Origin: Bacillota bacterium
GTDB lineage: Bacteria; Bacillota_A; Clostridia; Lachnospirales; Lachnospiraceae
DNA: 32,443 bases
Assembly: GCA_023443925.1 (NCBI GenBank)
Contig: JAEZSL010000389.1
Location: forward strand, 1-32,443
Direction of reading: 5' to 3'
In this document: piece by piece, positions 16,192 to 24,142 of the stretch
How the letters are laid out: each line of letters opens with the position of its first letter
How positions within the stretch are numbered: the stretch's first letter is position 1
Position numbers and translations under genes: made by a program
The notes under the pieces: generated by a model
Told to the model about the DNA's origin: nothing
What the model saw: the letters and a program-made list of their open reading frames with translations, nothing else
Databases searched by the model: none

Positions 16192-17082
16192 TTAAATTAA
16201 ATTTAACTTACTCATCTGATCCCTTAACTTTTGCTTTTCTTCTGCCTTGAGTTCCTGAATCGGTTCCAGACATTTTCCCACATCAAGTCCCTGCATAACA
16301 AGTCCTTCTTTAATCACCGCCGGGAAGGTTCCCATATTGCAAAGAATCCGAAGTGGTGCAAGATCAAATTGCGCTTTCAGGGCTCCATCTAAATCACCCT
16401 CCATATAACGGTTGTAGATACTTGCAGTTAAACTTGGTGCTATATTGGCACAGGAAGCAATGGCTCCTACCGCGCCATAACAAAGACCCGCATAAATCAG
16501 AGTATCCCTGCCAACCAAAACGCCGAAATTATCCTGATTTCTTGTAAGTCTGATATACTCTTCTGTATTTGTCATATCACCTGTACTGTCTTTCACACCA
16601 ACAATATTTTCAATCTCAGCTAATCTGGCAATTGTTTCAGGTGCTACGTTTATATTGGTTTTTGGAGTATTATTATAAATAATAATAGGCAAATCCGTAC
16701 TTTCCGCTATTGATTTGTAATAATGATATAATTCGTCCTGGGTCTGGGATATAAACATGGGTGTTAATACAGAAACCGCATCCACTTTAGCTTCTTTGGC
16801 AAGCTTTAAATATTCGATTACACCTCTTGTAGTAATGTGGTTTGCTCCTGCATAAACAGGAACCCTTCCTGCTGTTTCTTCCATTACGGTAAATAAAATT
16901 CTTTTCATTTCCTCTTCTGTAAATGCATAAAATTCTCCGGTTGTCCCAAGGGGAAACAGGCCATGAACTCCAGCTTCAATAAACCGGTTTACTAACTGTC
17001 TTAAAACTTTTTCATTTACTTTACCTTCTTGTGTCAAAGGAGTAATAATCGGTGGGATTACTCCATAGGGTCTGAATGCCAT
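16192..17082 (-). CDS. DapA/NanA-family lyase, probably a 2-keto-3-deoxy sugar-acid aldolase
   Basis: 296 residues, class I Schiff-base aldolase of the dihydrodipicolinate synthase family. The oxyanion/carboxylate loop GTTGE is at 46-50, Tyr136 in IIIYNNTP and the Schiff-base Lys164 in GVKDSTGD. GRDTLIYAGLCYGAVGAIAS follows. Members make or cleave pyruvate adducts: dihydrodipicolinate, N-acetylneuraminate, or 2-keto-3-deoxygluconate-type acids. Beside a UxuA-like dehydratase and a GarR-like reductase, cleavage of a 2-keto-3-deoxy acid to pyruvate and an aldehyde is the best guess. It begins one base after the stop of the GarR-like gene, with its AAGGAG inside that gene, so translation is probably coupled. 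Confidence 0.88.
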   Translation of the reverse strand: MAFRPYGVIPPIITPLTQEGKVNEKVLRQLVNRFIEAGVHGLFPLGTTGEFYAFTEEEMKRILFTVMEETAGRVPVYAGANHITTRGVIEYLKLAKEAKVDAVSVLTPMFISQTQDELYHYYKSIAESTDLPIIIYNNTPKTNINVAPETIARLAEIENIVGVKDSTGDMTNTEEYIRLTRNQDNFGVLVGRDTLIYAGLCYGAVGAIASCANIAPSLTASIYNRYMEGDLDGALKAQFDLAPLRILCNMGTFPAVIKEGLVMQGLDVGKCLEPIQELKAEEKQKLRDQMSKLNLI

Positions 17083-17083
17083 C

Positions 17084-17995
17084 TTATAGCTCCTTTTTTT
17101 TCTCTATTTTAACATTAGCAATTTTCTCATAATACTTTAACAAACTGCTATGATCTTCCTTCTCTAAACCATCTGCTTTTAAAGACTGCATAAATTCCAT
17201 GACTTCTGCGGTTAAGGGCAGCGGTGCATTTACCATATGGGATGCATTTAATGCATTGTTCAAATCTTTAATATGTAAATCGATTCGAAAACCTGGTTTA
17301 AAGTTACGGTCAAGCATCATTGGTACCTTAGCATCCATTACGGTTGAACCTGCCAAGCCGCCGCGTATTGCTTCATAAACTAATTCAGGATCGGCTCCTG
17401 CTTTTACAGCTAAGGTCAGAGCTTCTGAAACTGCCGCTATATTTAAAGCAACAATAATCTGGTTCGCCAGTTTTGCTATGTTACCTGATCCCAGCTCACC
17501 GACATAAACCACCGAACCGGCCATAGCCTTTAAAATAGGATAATGTTTTTCAAAACTTTCCTTTTTGCCGCCAACCATAACGGAAATGGTACCATCAATT
17601 GCTTTCGGTTCTCCGCCGCTTACGGGAGCATCCATAAGTTCCAGGCCTCTTTTTTCTAAATCTGCTCCGATGGAACGGGATTCCATAGGATCGATAGAAC
17701 TCATATCTATAATTATTGTACCTGGTTTTGCTGTTTCTGCTATTCCTTTTTCTCCTAAAACAGCTGATCTTACATGAGGAGAATTAGGCAGCATAGTAAT
17801 GATAACTTCACAGTTTTCTGCAATTTCCGCACCGCTTGCTGCCGTCTTAGCTCCACAGGTTACAACCTCCGCAACCGCTTCCTTGTTAAAATCAAAAACC
17901 ATCAATTCATAACCGGCTTTCAATAAATTCTTACTCATAGGCTTGCCCATAATTCCCAATCCAATAAATCCTATCAATTTTATCATCCTTTCCAT
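17084..17995 (-). CDS. Beta-hydroxyacid dehydrogenase, GarR/2-hydroxy-3-oxopropionate reductase-like
   Basis: 303 residues from the first ATG. The NAD(P) fold motif GFIGLGIMGKPMSKNLLKAG is at about 9-28, the substrate loop DAPVSGGEPKAIDGT at 122-136, and the catalytic Lys175 in GSGNIAKLANQ. This family oxidises or reduces beta-hydroxyacids such as tartronate semialdehyde/glycerate or 3-hydroxyisobutyrate. In this operon it could reduce the aldehyde released by the aldolase (inference). The start is uncertain: ATG at 17995 has only a weak AGAGAAAG, whereas a TTG six codons further in (17977) has GGAAAGG at nine bases and would give the usual short N terminus. It is the first gene after the operon promoter at 18028-18056. 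Confidence 0.88.
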   Translation of the reverse strand: MERMIKLIGFIGLGIMGKPMSKNLLKAGYELMVFDFNKEAVAEVVTCGAKTAASGAEIAENCEVIITMLPNSPHVRSAVLGEKGIAETAKPGTIIIDMSSIDPMESRSIGADLEKRGLELMDAPVSGGEPKAIDGTISVMVGGKKESFEKHYPILKAMAGSVVYVGELGSGNIAKLANQIIVALNIAAVSEALTLAVKAGADPELVYEAIRGGLAGSTVMDAKVPMMLDRNFKPGFRIDLHIKDLNNALNASHMVNAPLPLTAEVMEFMQSLKADGLEKEDHSSLLKYYEKIANVKIEKKKEL

Positions 17996-18027
17996 TTGCG
18001 TCTTTCTCTATCCTTAAATGCTAACCC

Positions 18028-18056
18028 AGTATAACATGTGTAAATTGCTATATCAA
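18028..18056 (-). promoter_or_regulatory. Sigma-A type promoter of cluster A
   Basis: On the minus strand TTGATA (18051-18056), a 17-base spacer and TATACT (18028-18033) match the housekeeping consensus, with TG one base before the -10 box (extended -10). Transcription would start near 18020 and give a leader of about 25 bases before the GarR-like gene. Confidence 0.75.
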
Positions 18057-18149
18057 TCGCTATAAACGCCATTATTTTTTGTCTATTTTGTGCACTAAGC
18101 AATAAATTTCAAATGTTGAAACGCATTTTTCGATTTTTTCTGACAAACC

Positions 18150-18163
18150 TTTCATATGTGAAA
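18150..18163. promoter_or_regulatory. Palindromic candidate operator
   Basis: TTTCATATGTGAAA is a 5-4-5 inverted repeat about 100 bases upstream of the cluster A promoter. It shares the 8-base core TTCATATG with GTTCATATGAAC (9165-9176) upstream of the PrpR-type regulator, a position suited to an activator site. Confidence 0.35.
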
Positions 18164-18227
18164 TATTTGTTGCGCATAATTACAGGATTAGAAAAATAGG
18201 ATAAAAAAAGCTACTGCAAAATAGATT

Positions 18228-18249
18228 AAAAAACCTGCATACCTATGCA
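18228..18249 (-). terminator. Weak intrinsic terminator after the GH78 gene
   Basis: TGCATA/TATGCA (18236-18249) forms a short stem with a tight loop; on the minus strand GG and six T follow. It lies about 130 bases past the stop of the rhamnosidase gene and just above the cluster A promoter, where a boundary between the two clusters is expected. Confidence 0.45.
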
Positions 18250-18378
18250 AGTAATATCTTTCTATTATGCAATAGCCCTGGCAATTATATGTTTCAAAAA
18301 ATATTATAACATCTTTCTTAATCTTTCAGCGTAAGCAATACGTCCAATTCCGTTCAGTTAATGCTTCTTATTAAAACT

Positions 18379-21114
18379 CTACATTTCAAAACGGTATCTG
18401 CCTGATTTCACCGACACCAGCACCGCGTCCTCCACAAGGGAAAACCCCGTAATCCCGGAAAGTCCGTCGGACAGCTTTCCATTCTTAAACACAGGAACCC
18501 CGCTCTCTTTTACTTTATCCAGGCTGGCTCCCGGTAAATAGATATCTGCACTGCAGTTGCAGGGAATATCCGCTTCCAGGATTAGATTTGTACCCTGCTT
18601 TTCCAGGCGGGTTCCGATATGCCCCCGAACGGATTCATAGGAAGCTTCGGCATAATCAATTTCATTAAACAGACTGGGTTTTATAATAATGTTTTTAAAT
18701 CCCGGCATGTTCTCATCGGGTCTCAGACCGGCAACATATTGAAACATCCAAGCTATAACACTTCCAAACATCGGATGGTTATGGGAGCCCATCTCCTTTT
18801 CCCAATACTCCCAGAGAGTCGTGGCCCCATTCTCTATCATATATCCAAAGCCCGGATAACTGGTCTGATTCATTATGGTATATGCCGTTTCTGCTTCACC
18901 ATGCTCTGTCAGTACCTCCAGCATGTATAATGTCCCGAATATTCCCGTATCAAGGTGTCCGCCGTTTCTTACCATAATATTTTTTATAAGATTTTCCAGC
19001 ACTCTGGCTTTATTCTCCTCCGGTACGCAGTCTGCTGCCAGCGGAAATACATCACAGCCTTGAATACCCGCATCATAGGAGCCGGTTTTCTCATTATAAA
19101 ACCTATTATGGATGGCTGCTTTTAAGTTGCTGTGCAATGTTTCAAAATAATTCTCCTTCTTGTTATCTCCAAGACTCCCTGCGATTGCTTTCATGCAGGA
19201 GGCGGAAAGTGTATAAAAAAATGTGTTAACCAGCTCTTTTGATATCTCCATATTAAAACCGTCTTTTTTCCCCGGAACCTTATCAAACTGGTGGGGTACC
19301 ACCCACTCTCCAAGACACCAGGAGCCGGGTTCCTCGCTTATGATGATACCCTCCTCGTCGGTATGCCTGTCCAGATAATCCATCCAGTCCAGCATCATTT
19401 TGTAATGCTTTTTAAGAATCCTTTTGTCCCCATAATACAGATACATATACCAGGGCATAAGGACCGCCGCACAGCCCCAGCCGCCGGGGCCTCCGCCTCC
19501 GCCGTAAAAGGGTACCGTATGAGGAATATAGCCGGATTCCTGATTCTGAGCACAGGCAATATCCTCAATCCACTTTGTATAAAAAGCAGCCATATCAAAA
19601 CAAAAGATTGCGGACTGGGCGGTTATCTGGGCATCACCGGTATAGCCAAGACGTTCCCGGTGGGGGCAGTCACTGGGAACTCCGCAGTGGAGATTCCCCA
19701 GCTGGCTCCATCCATAGATCTCAAATATCCGGTTGAAGAGGCTGTTTGAACAGGAAAAACTGCCGGTACTTTTAACATCGGCATGTACGACAATTCCTTC
19801 CAGCTTCTCAATATTTACACCGGCATCCGGAATCACCTCAATATAGCGGAAACCGTGCCAGGTAAACCGGGGTTCATAGGTTTCGGTTCCTTTACCGGCA
19901 AGGAGGTAGATATCCTTTTGTATCTGCTGTTTCGAACCGGCACTGCCAAAATCCAGATTGCCCTCCTCATCAAGCTCTTCTGCAAAACGCAGCACTACCT
20001 TTGCACCGGAGTTCCCGGAAACTTTAATTCTTGCCCATCCGGATATATTACGTCCAAGATCATATATTTCACTGCCATTCTTTTTGCCAGATACCAGGAC
20101 CGGAAGGATTGCAGAGATAATTTTGTCGGCAGGTGACATCTGCGCTTTCATAGCACCTGATGTGCCGGGTACCTCCAATGCTGTATCCCACTTTGTATCA
20201 TCAAAACCGGACGTATTCCAGCCTGTCTGTTCCAGCCTTGCATCATAGATTTCTCCATAATATATATTATTGTAGGTAACCGGCCCATTTGTGTATTTCC
20301 AGCCATCCCCGCTTCCAAAAACCGTTTCCTTACCATTCTCATATTTTATATGGATCTGCAGCCAGAATTTAGGGCTATCATAAGCCATCCTGCCTTCCAC
20401 ATTCCTCCCGGTCTGGTTATACCAGCCGTTTCCCAGCATAATTCCAACCGCATTCCTGCCTGCTTTTAGCATAGAAGTGATATCATATGTAACGTAAAGT
20501 GCCCGTTTGGTATTGTTATCTTCAAAAGGATAAATCAAGTCCTTAAGCACCCGGTTATCATAATCGGTCCAGTTTGGGTCCAGAACATGATCCCCGGTTT
20601 TTTGCCCATTGAGATACATCTCATAATACCCCAGACCACAAATATAGGCCTGTGCCTGGTTAATCTTTTCCTCCAGGTCGAATTCACTTCGGAATATCGG
20701 CGAGGCCACTGCTTCACCGGCGCCAATCCACTTACATACAAAGTCCGACGGTTCCAAAAGGGCTGTCTCAAACATGGCGGTTTCACTGAAGGAACCTGGC
20801 TGGTCAACCTTAGAATAACTGCATACCCTCCACCAATATCTTTTTCTGCTCTCCAGTTTTGATCCTCTATATTCTATATCAACGGTTTCTCCGGAAATAA
20901 CCTTACCGCTGTCCCACATGTCCCCTATGTCCTGGTTAATCAACTCTATACTGGTGGCGGCAATTATCCGGTAAGCCTGCTGCACCTGGCCTCTGGCCCT
21001 GGATTTCAACAGCCAGCTAAACCGCGGTTCTTTAATATCAATGCCTACCGGGTTCGTAAGATATTCACATTTTAAACTGTAAGGAGTTATTATCGCATTT
21101 GTTGTTTCCATCAT
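18379..21114 (-). CDS. GH78 alpha-L-rhamnosidase
   Basis: 911 residues, no signal peptide, so cytoplasmic. The layout is that of GH78: N-terminal beta-sandwich (IDIKEPRFSWLL near 24-35, then ISGETVDIEYRGSKLESRKR with YWWRV), the carbohydrate-binding domain with GLGYYEMYLNGQKTGDHVLDP (about 163-183), the linker sandwich with RFTWHGFRYIEV, then the (alpha/alpha)6 catalytic barrel. Catalytic acids are in VPSDCPHRERLGYTGDAQ (about 478-495, general acid) and TTLWEYWEKEMGSHNH (about 762-777, general base); a C-terminal beta-sandwich ends the protein. It releases terminal alpha-L-rhamnose from oligosaccharides. GGAGG is nine bases before the first ATG. Two terminator-like hairpins separate it from the DUF1861 gene upstream. 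Confidence 0.93.
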   Translation of the reverse strand: MMETTNAIITPYSLKCEYLTNPVGIDIKEPRFSWLLKSRARGQVQQAYRIIAATSIELINQDIGDMWDSGKVISGETVDIEYRGSKLESRKRYWWRVCSYSKVDQPGSFSETAMFETALLEPSDFVCKWIGAGEAVASPIFRSEFDLEEKINQAQAYICGLGYYEMYLNGQKTGDHVLDPNWTDYDNRVLKDLIYPFEDNNTKRALYVTYDITSMLKAGRNAVGIMLGNGWYNQTGRNVEGRMAYDSPKFWLQIHIKYENGKETVFGSGDGWKYTNGPVTYNNIYYGEIYDARLEQTGWNTSGFDDTKWDTALEVPGTSGAMKAQMSPADKIISAILPVLVSGKKNGSEIYDLGRNISGWARIKVSGNSGAKVVLRFAEELDEEGNLDFGSAGSKQQIQKDIYLLAGKGTETYEPRFTWHGFRYIEVIPDAGVNIEKLEGIVVHADVKSTGSFSCSNSLFNRIFEIYGWSQLGNLHCGVPSDCPHRERLGYTGDAQITAQSAIFCFDMAAFYTKWIEDIACAQNQESGYIPHTVPFYGGGGGPGGWGCAAVLMPWYMYLYYGDKRILKKHYKMMLDWMDYLDRHTDEEGIIISEEPGSWCLGEWVVPHQFDKVPGKKDGFNMEISKELVNTFFYTLSASCMKAIAGSLGDNKKENYFETLHSNLKAAIHNRFYNEKTGSYDAGIQGCDVFPLAADCVPEENKARVLENLIKNIMVRNGGHLDTGIFGTLYMLEVLTEHGEAETAYTIMNQTSYPGFGYMIENGATTLWEYWEKEMGSHNHPMFGSVIAWMFQYVAGLRPDENMPGFKNIIIKPSLFNEIDYAEASYESVRGHIGTRLEKQGTNLILEADIPCNCSADIYLPGASLDKVKESGVPVFKNGKLSDGLSGITGFSLVEDAVLVSVKSGRYRFEM

Positions 21115-21140
21115 CCATCCTGTCCTCCATGTCCTGTTAT

Positions 21141-21158
21141 AAAAGAGGCTTTTGCCCC
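21141..21158 (-). terminator. Small hairpin plus T4 in the gap before GH78
   Basis: GGGGC-AAAA-GCCTC on the minus strand gives a 5-bp stem (one G-U pair) followed by CTTTT. It is the second terminator-like structure in the 143-base gap and ends about 25 bases before the rhamnosidase start. Confidence 0.4.
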
Positions 21159-21185
21159 ATAATTAAATTTAGCCCAATATAATTC

Positions 21186-21228
21186 AAAGAAAGTCCAGGA
21201 AGTCAGCAACTATTCTGGCTTCCTGGAC
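21186..21228 (-). terminator. Intrinsic terminator after the DUF1861 gene
   Basis: GTCCAGGAAG (21193-21202) and CTTCCTGGAC (21219-21228) pair perfectly; an inner CAG/CTG extends the stem across one mismatch. On the minus strand the stem is followed by TTTCTTTG. It begins 30 bases after the DUF1861 stop and probably ends or attenuates that transcript. Confidence 0.7.
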
Positions 21229-21257
21229 GTTCGGTAAATATAAAACCAACCAATACC

Positions 21258-22229
21258 TTACTGCCGGATTCCTTTACTATTTATAATCTTACCATAGCCT
21301 TCAAAAGGATAATCAATTACCATTCTTCCTTCTTTGCAATCACCCAGTCCGCTGTAAAGGTCCGCCTTACCATCTTCACGCATGATGATACCCGTAGTAA
21401 AAGCACAATCCGCAAGGTGGGGTTTCTTTGCCGGCCCCGCGGGATAACAGTCCCTGGTACCAATGATTTTATAGTTATAAACCGTCATAGACGCCGGATC
21501 TAATACAAAGGACATATTCATGTAGGCCAATTGGTTTTCACCCGACGAATCCGTATAGCTATAACTTAGGTGTCCGATTACGCCAATTTTTCCGCTATCA
21601 AGCAGATAAGCCTGATTGCAGCCGCCCCATTCCCCATCTTCAAATAAGTTCTCAATAAAAGGAGCATTTTCGATGACCTCAGCGGTAAGTTCCTCCAGTG
21701 AATTGATGACAGAAAAGCCAATCATGGATTCACTGCCGTGTTTTTTAAGTATTTCCTCACTTCTGGGCCGGGAGAATACTCCTATCCTGCCATCCACGAG
21801 TTCCACCAGCCGTATGTCCTTCATATAGTCCGGCCCGGTGGTAAAATAATATAAATCATCTATAATAGTACCCCGGTAAAAATATCCGTAATATGTATCA
21901 AGTTCATTTCCTTTAATCCGGACATGGGTTCCGCCCAGCACCAAATTATCCCCAATTATACTGATATACGGGTCCTCCAGCTGATAAATCATAGAGTCGG
22001 ATACCAGTTTCCATTCATCTCTTCCGGTTTCTTCAAACAACCTTATCCAGGAACGCATCCATTCCGTTCTGCGCTCAACCCGCCCAAACATATATCTCTT
22101 ATCATTCCAGTAAAAGGGCAGTGAACAATTATAAACGTCATAACCGTCAACACCGTGAAAGGTAAGGAGGACAGCTTCTGCAATGCTTTTTGTTTCCTGA
22201 AACCTGCTTCTTTCTTTTAATATATTCAT
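21258..22229 (-). CDS. DUF1861 / MTP-1 family protein (beta-propeller, GH130/GH43-like fold)
   Basis: 323 residues, no signal peptide or membrane span. The sequence repeats short beta blades of the glycoside-hydrolase propeller type: VDGYDVYNCSLPF near residue 27, YMFGRVERR at about 46-54, QLEDPYISIIGDNLVLGGTH at about 103-122, and GVFSRPR, NQAYLLDSGKIGVIGHLSY and GTRDCYPAGPAKKPHLADCA later. This pattern fits Pfam DUF1861, which is related in fold to mannosyl phosphorylases/mannosidases of GH130 but has no activity I can name with certainty. The acidic residue in QLEDPYIS and the His in GGTHVRI are candidate active-site groups. Its place beside a GH38-like mannosidase supports a role in mannoside breakdown. 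AAGGAGATACACA precedes the ATG. Confidence 0.75.
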   Translation of the reverse strand: MNILKERSRFQETKSIAEAVLLTFHGVDGYDVYNCSLPFYWNDKRYMFGRVERRTEWMRSWIRLFEETGRDEWKLVSDSMIYQLEDPYISIIGDNLVLGGTHVRIKGNELDTYYGYFYRGTIIDDLYYFTTGPDYMKDIRLVELVDGRIGVFSRPRSEEILKKHGSESMIGFSVINSLEELTAEVIENAPFIENLFEDGEWGGCNQAYLLDSGKIGVIGHLSYSYTDSSGENQLAYMNMSFVLDPASMTVYNYKIIGTRDCYPAGPAKKPHLADCAFTTGIIMREDGKADLYSGLGDCKEGRMVIDYPFEGYGKIINSKGIRQ

Positions 22230-22271
22230 TGTGTATCTCCTTTTAAGATGAGAATTTTATATGGCTTATAG

Positions 22272-22288
22272 TGATAATTATCATTATA
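22272..22288 (-). promoter_or_regulatory. TGATAATTATCA palindrome at a TATAAT box
   Basis: TGATAATTATCA (22272-22283) is a perfect 12-base palindrome about 45 bases upstream of the DUF1861 start. On the minus strand a TATAAT (22283-22288) abuts it, although no good -35 box lies 16-18 bases further up. Its ATAATGATAATTATCA context resembles the hexamer arrays bound by Fur-family repressors, but it is shorter than the 7-1-7 Fur box. Confidence 0.4.
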
Positions 22289-22437
22289 AACATTCTTTCA
22301 CATTCAGGGGCTTGTCTTAACATCCTGGATAAATTCAGCATAACCTATGAAGGTTAATTTTGTCAAATACCATTTCCTACTTTTTAGCAGTGTGTTATCG
22401 TTTATATCCCTCTTATTTTAATTTTTTTAATATATAC

Positions 22438-22466
22438 TTGCCTATTTCTTCAAATAAATTTATAAT
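22438..22466 (+). promoter_or_regulatory. Promoter of the zinc-ribbon membrane protein
   Basis: TTGCCT (22438-22443), a 17-base spacer and TATAAT (22461-22466) form a sigma-A type promoter; the start codon is 36 bases beyond the -10 box. Confidence 0.65.
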
Positions 22467-22501
22467 TTTTCTAAATACTATTTTTATGGGGGATCAATAC
22501 T

Positions 22502-23041
22502 TTGGATGACGAATTAGAACGAATCGCGAAAATACCATTTAGTGTAATTATTTTAAATTTTTTCCTATTAGTTTTCACTGCAGCATATCTTCAACACAGA
22601 AAAAATTCACATCCAGGGGATTATATAGGTAACAGCAGAGGAATGAAAGTCTGCGGCTGGATACTTATTATATTTGCAATAATGCTTACAATTTCTATAT
22701 TCCCTGATACAAATATACAAAATTATATAATGATTTGGAGTTTATGGGGTCTGTCCGGTTTTTATACGATATACCGTGCAAAAAGAATGATAAAGAAAGC
22801 AAATAAATGTCTTAAACGTTATCACCCACCGGTTGTTAATAAAGTAATCGATTATGACTTGGATATAAATATACATAATGAATATAATTTTAATGACGCT
22901 TTTGATTATAAAAGAAAACTGAAAGCTGCACCACGATATAAGGTTGTTACCTGTCCTAGCTGCGGGGCAAAGATGAAAATGAAAGCAGGAAGCGTTGTAA
23001 AATGCGAATTCTGCGACACACCTTTGGATTATCAAATGTGA
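22502..23041 (+). CDS. Small membrane protein with C-terminal zinc ribbon, function unknown
   Basis: 179 residues from a TTG codon with GGGGGA eight bases upstream. Three membrane spans are visible (about 13-31 FSVIILNFFLLVFTAAYL, 49-67 MKVCGWILIIFAIMLTISIF, 73-91). A basic linker and an acidic Asn/Asp-rich stretch (DYDLDINIHNEYNFNDAFDY) follow, then a four-Cys zinc ribbon at the C terminus (CPSCGAKMKMKAG and CEFCDTP). Such ribbons occur in many small clostridial membrane proteins without known role. It runs opposite to all cluster B catabolic genes, has its own promoter, and separates the esterase gene from the DUF1861 gene; it is probably not part of sugar catabolism. Confidence 0.7.
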   Translation: MDDELERIAKIPFSVIILNFFLLVFTAAYLQHRKNSHPGDYIGNSRGMKVCGWILIIFAIMLTISIFPDTNIQNYIMIWSLWGLSGFYTIYRAKRMIKKANKCLKRYHPPVVNKVIDYDLDINIHNEYNFNDAFDYKRKLKAAPRYKVVTCPSCGAKMKMKAGSVVKCEFCDTPLDYQM

Positions 23042-23084
23042 ATCATTAAAGAAAGTCTGTACAACAGTCAGCTTATCCTTAGCA

Positions 23085-24101
23085 CTAACATTTCGTTGCA
23101 ATTACCGGACGCTTTTTAACCTCCCAGCCTGTCTTTTCTGAAATAAACCCGGCTAGTTCCAGACCCATTCGGTAATGGGTCTGATAACCCGGATGCCACC
23201 GGCCGCCCCAACCCTCTACCTCGGGATGAATAAGACCCAGGTCAACCAGAAATACTTTTTTATTCCCCTTTTCATTAAAATAGGATACCACTTTATCCAC
23301 ACTGTTAAGATAGCTATTATTCATCGTACCTACGCAGCAAAATACATAGGGTACCGTATATTTTTCCAGAATATCTTTAATAAATTCTATATAAGCTTTA
23401 ATATACTCCTCCTCAGCAATCGGAGTTGAATAATCATTCTGACCCAAATTTATCACAACTCCATCCGGAATATACTTGGCGAAATCCCAGGGTGTTGTAT
23501 CTTTTCCCAGTGTACCGGAAAAGTGTACCGGCAGTCCGTTCCTGTTTCCCATGGCATCCTGTAAGACACCGATTCCGCAAATTGCCATGGTATGATATTC
23601 CGCATCCAGCATTCTGGCACTGATTCCAACATAAGACATATAGCCGTCATCTAGCTCCGGCGCTTCCGCAATCTCATGGGGATGACCGATACCGGCTCCG
23701 TCCGTAATGGAATCACCAAAATATTCAAGACGGATGCTCTTTTGCTCCGGCGGAGTAAGAAACTTTCCACCCTCCGGCAGTGAAAAGCCATGAAACTTAA
23801 TACTTCCCGTTAAAATTCCCGTACGTTTTTGAATTTCTAATGTATGTTCCCCCGCTTCCAGTCCTTTTTCAATCACATATTCATGAACACCTTTTTTCAG
23901 ATTAATCCAATTGCGGGCCACACCATCTACCACAATTTCTATGTAATCCTGACCTTGTGAATCCTCGGCTGTCAAATTGACCGCAGTACCCCGGAATGCT
24001 ATAAATACCGCGCTGTTTACCCATCCGCACAAGGGGCTTTCTTCTTCCGACAGATCAAACCTTCCCATAAACCTTGCATGTTTCTTAAAACTAAATTCCA
24101 T
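23085..24101 (-). CDS. SGNH/GDSL esterase, CE2-like carbohydrate deacetylase
   Basis: 338 residues from MEFSFKKHARFMGR. This ATG is preferred over one seven codons upstream because AAGGAG lies nine bases before it. The N-terminal jelly-roll (about 1-110) resembles that of carbohydrate esterase family 2, followed by the SGNH catalytic domain: block I YFGDSITDG with Ser131, block II Gly in CGIGVLQD, block III Asn in INLGQND, and the block V His in GGRWHPGYQTHYRMG. CE2 enzymes remove O-acetyl groups from sugars. No signal peptide is present, so it would act on imported oligosaccharide. It follows the mannosidase gene by 41 bases. A second enzyme of the same layout begins at 31877. Confidence 0.85.
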   Translation of the reverse strand: MEFSFKKHARFMGRFDLSEEESPLCGWVNSAVFIAFRGTAVNLTAEDSQGQDYIEIVVDGVARNWINLKKGVHEYVIEKGLEAGEHTLEIQKRTGILTGSIKFHGFSLPEGGKFLTPPEQKSIRLEYFGDSITDGAGIGHPHEIAEAPELDDGYMSYVGISARMLDAEYHTMAICGIGVLQDAMGNRNGLPVHFSGTLGKDTTPWDFAKYIPDGVVINLGQNDYSTPIAEEEYIKAYIEFIKDILEKYTVPYVFCCVGTMNNSYLNSVDKVVSYFNEKGNKKVFLVDLGLIHPEVEGWGGRWHPGYQTHYRMGLELAGFISEKTGWEVKKRPVIATKC

Positions 24102-24142
24102 TTTGCCGTTCTCCTTTAACATCGATGCATTTCATGTAACGA

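Larger units (their letters stand above)
17996..18378. other. 383-base promoter region of cluster A
   Basis: No gene is visible. It holds the cluster A promoter, two direct ATAGC(G/A)ATT repeats overlapping its upstream half (about 18045-18065), the near-palindrome TTTCA-TATG-TGAAA (18150-18163), several TTGCATA-type words (18236-18270) and a weak terminator for the rhamnosidase gene. The TTCATATG core of the near-palindrome recurs in the perfect palindrome at 9165-9176 before the regulator gene. Confidence 0.5.

Noticed and set aside
18095..18135. Possible catabolite-repression (cre) site around TTGAAACGCATTTTT
   Set aside because: The central CG does not line up with the cre consensus and the right half lacks the conserved CA.
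19291..19749. 152-codon plus frame inside the GH78 gene
   Set aside because: It is antisense to the conserved catalytic region of the rhamnosidase, without ribosome site or recognisable domain.
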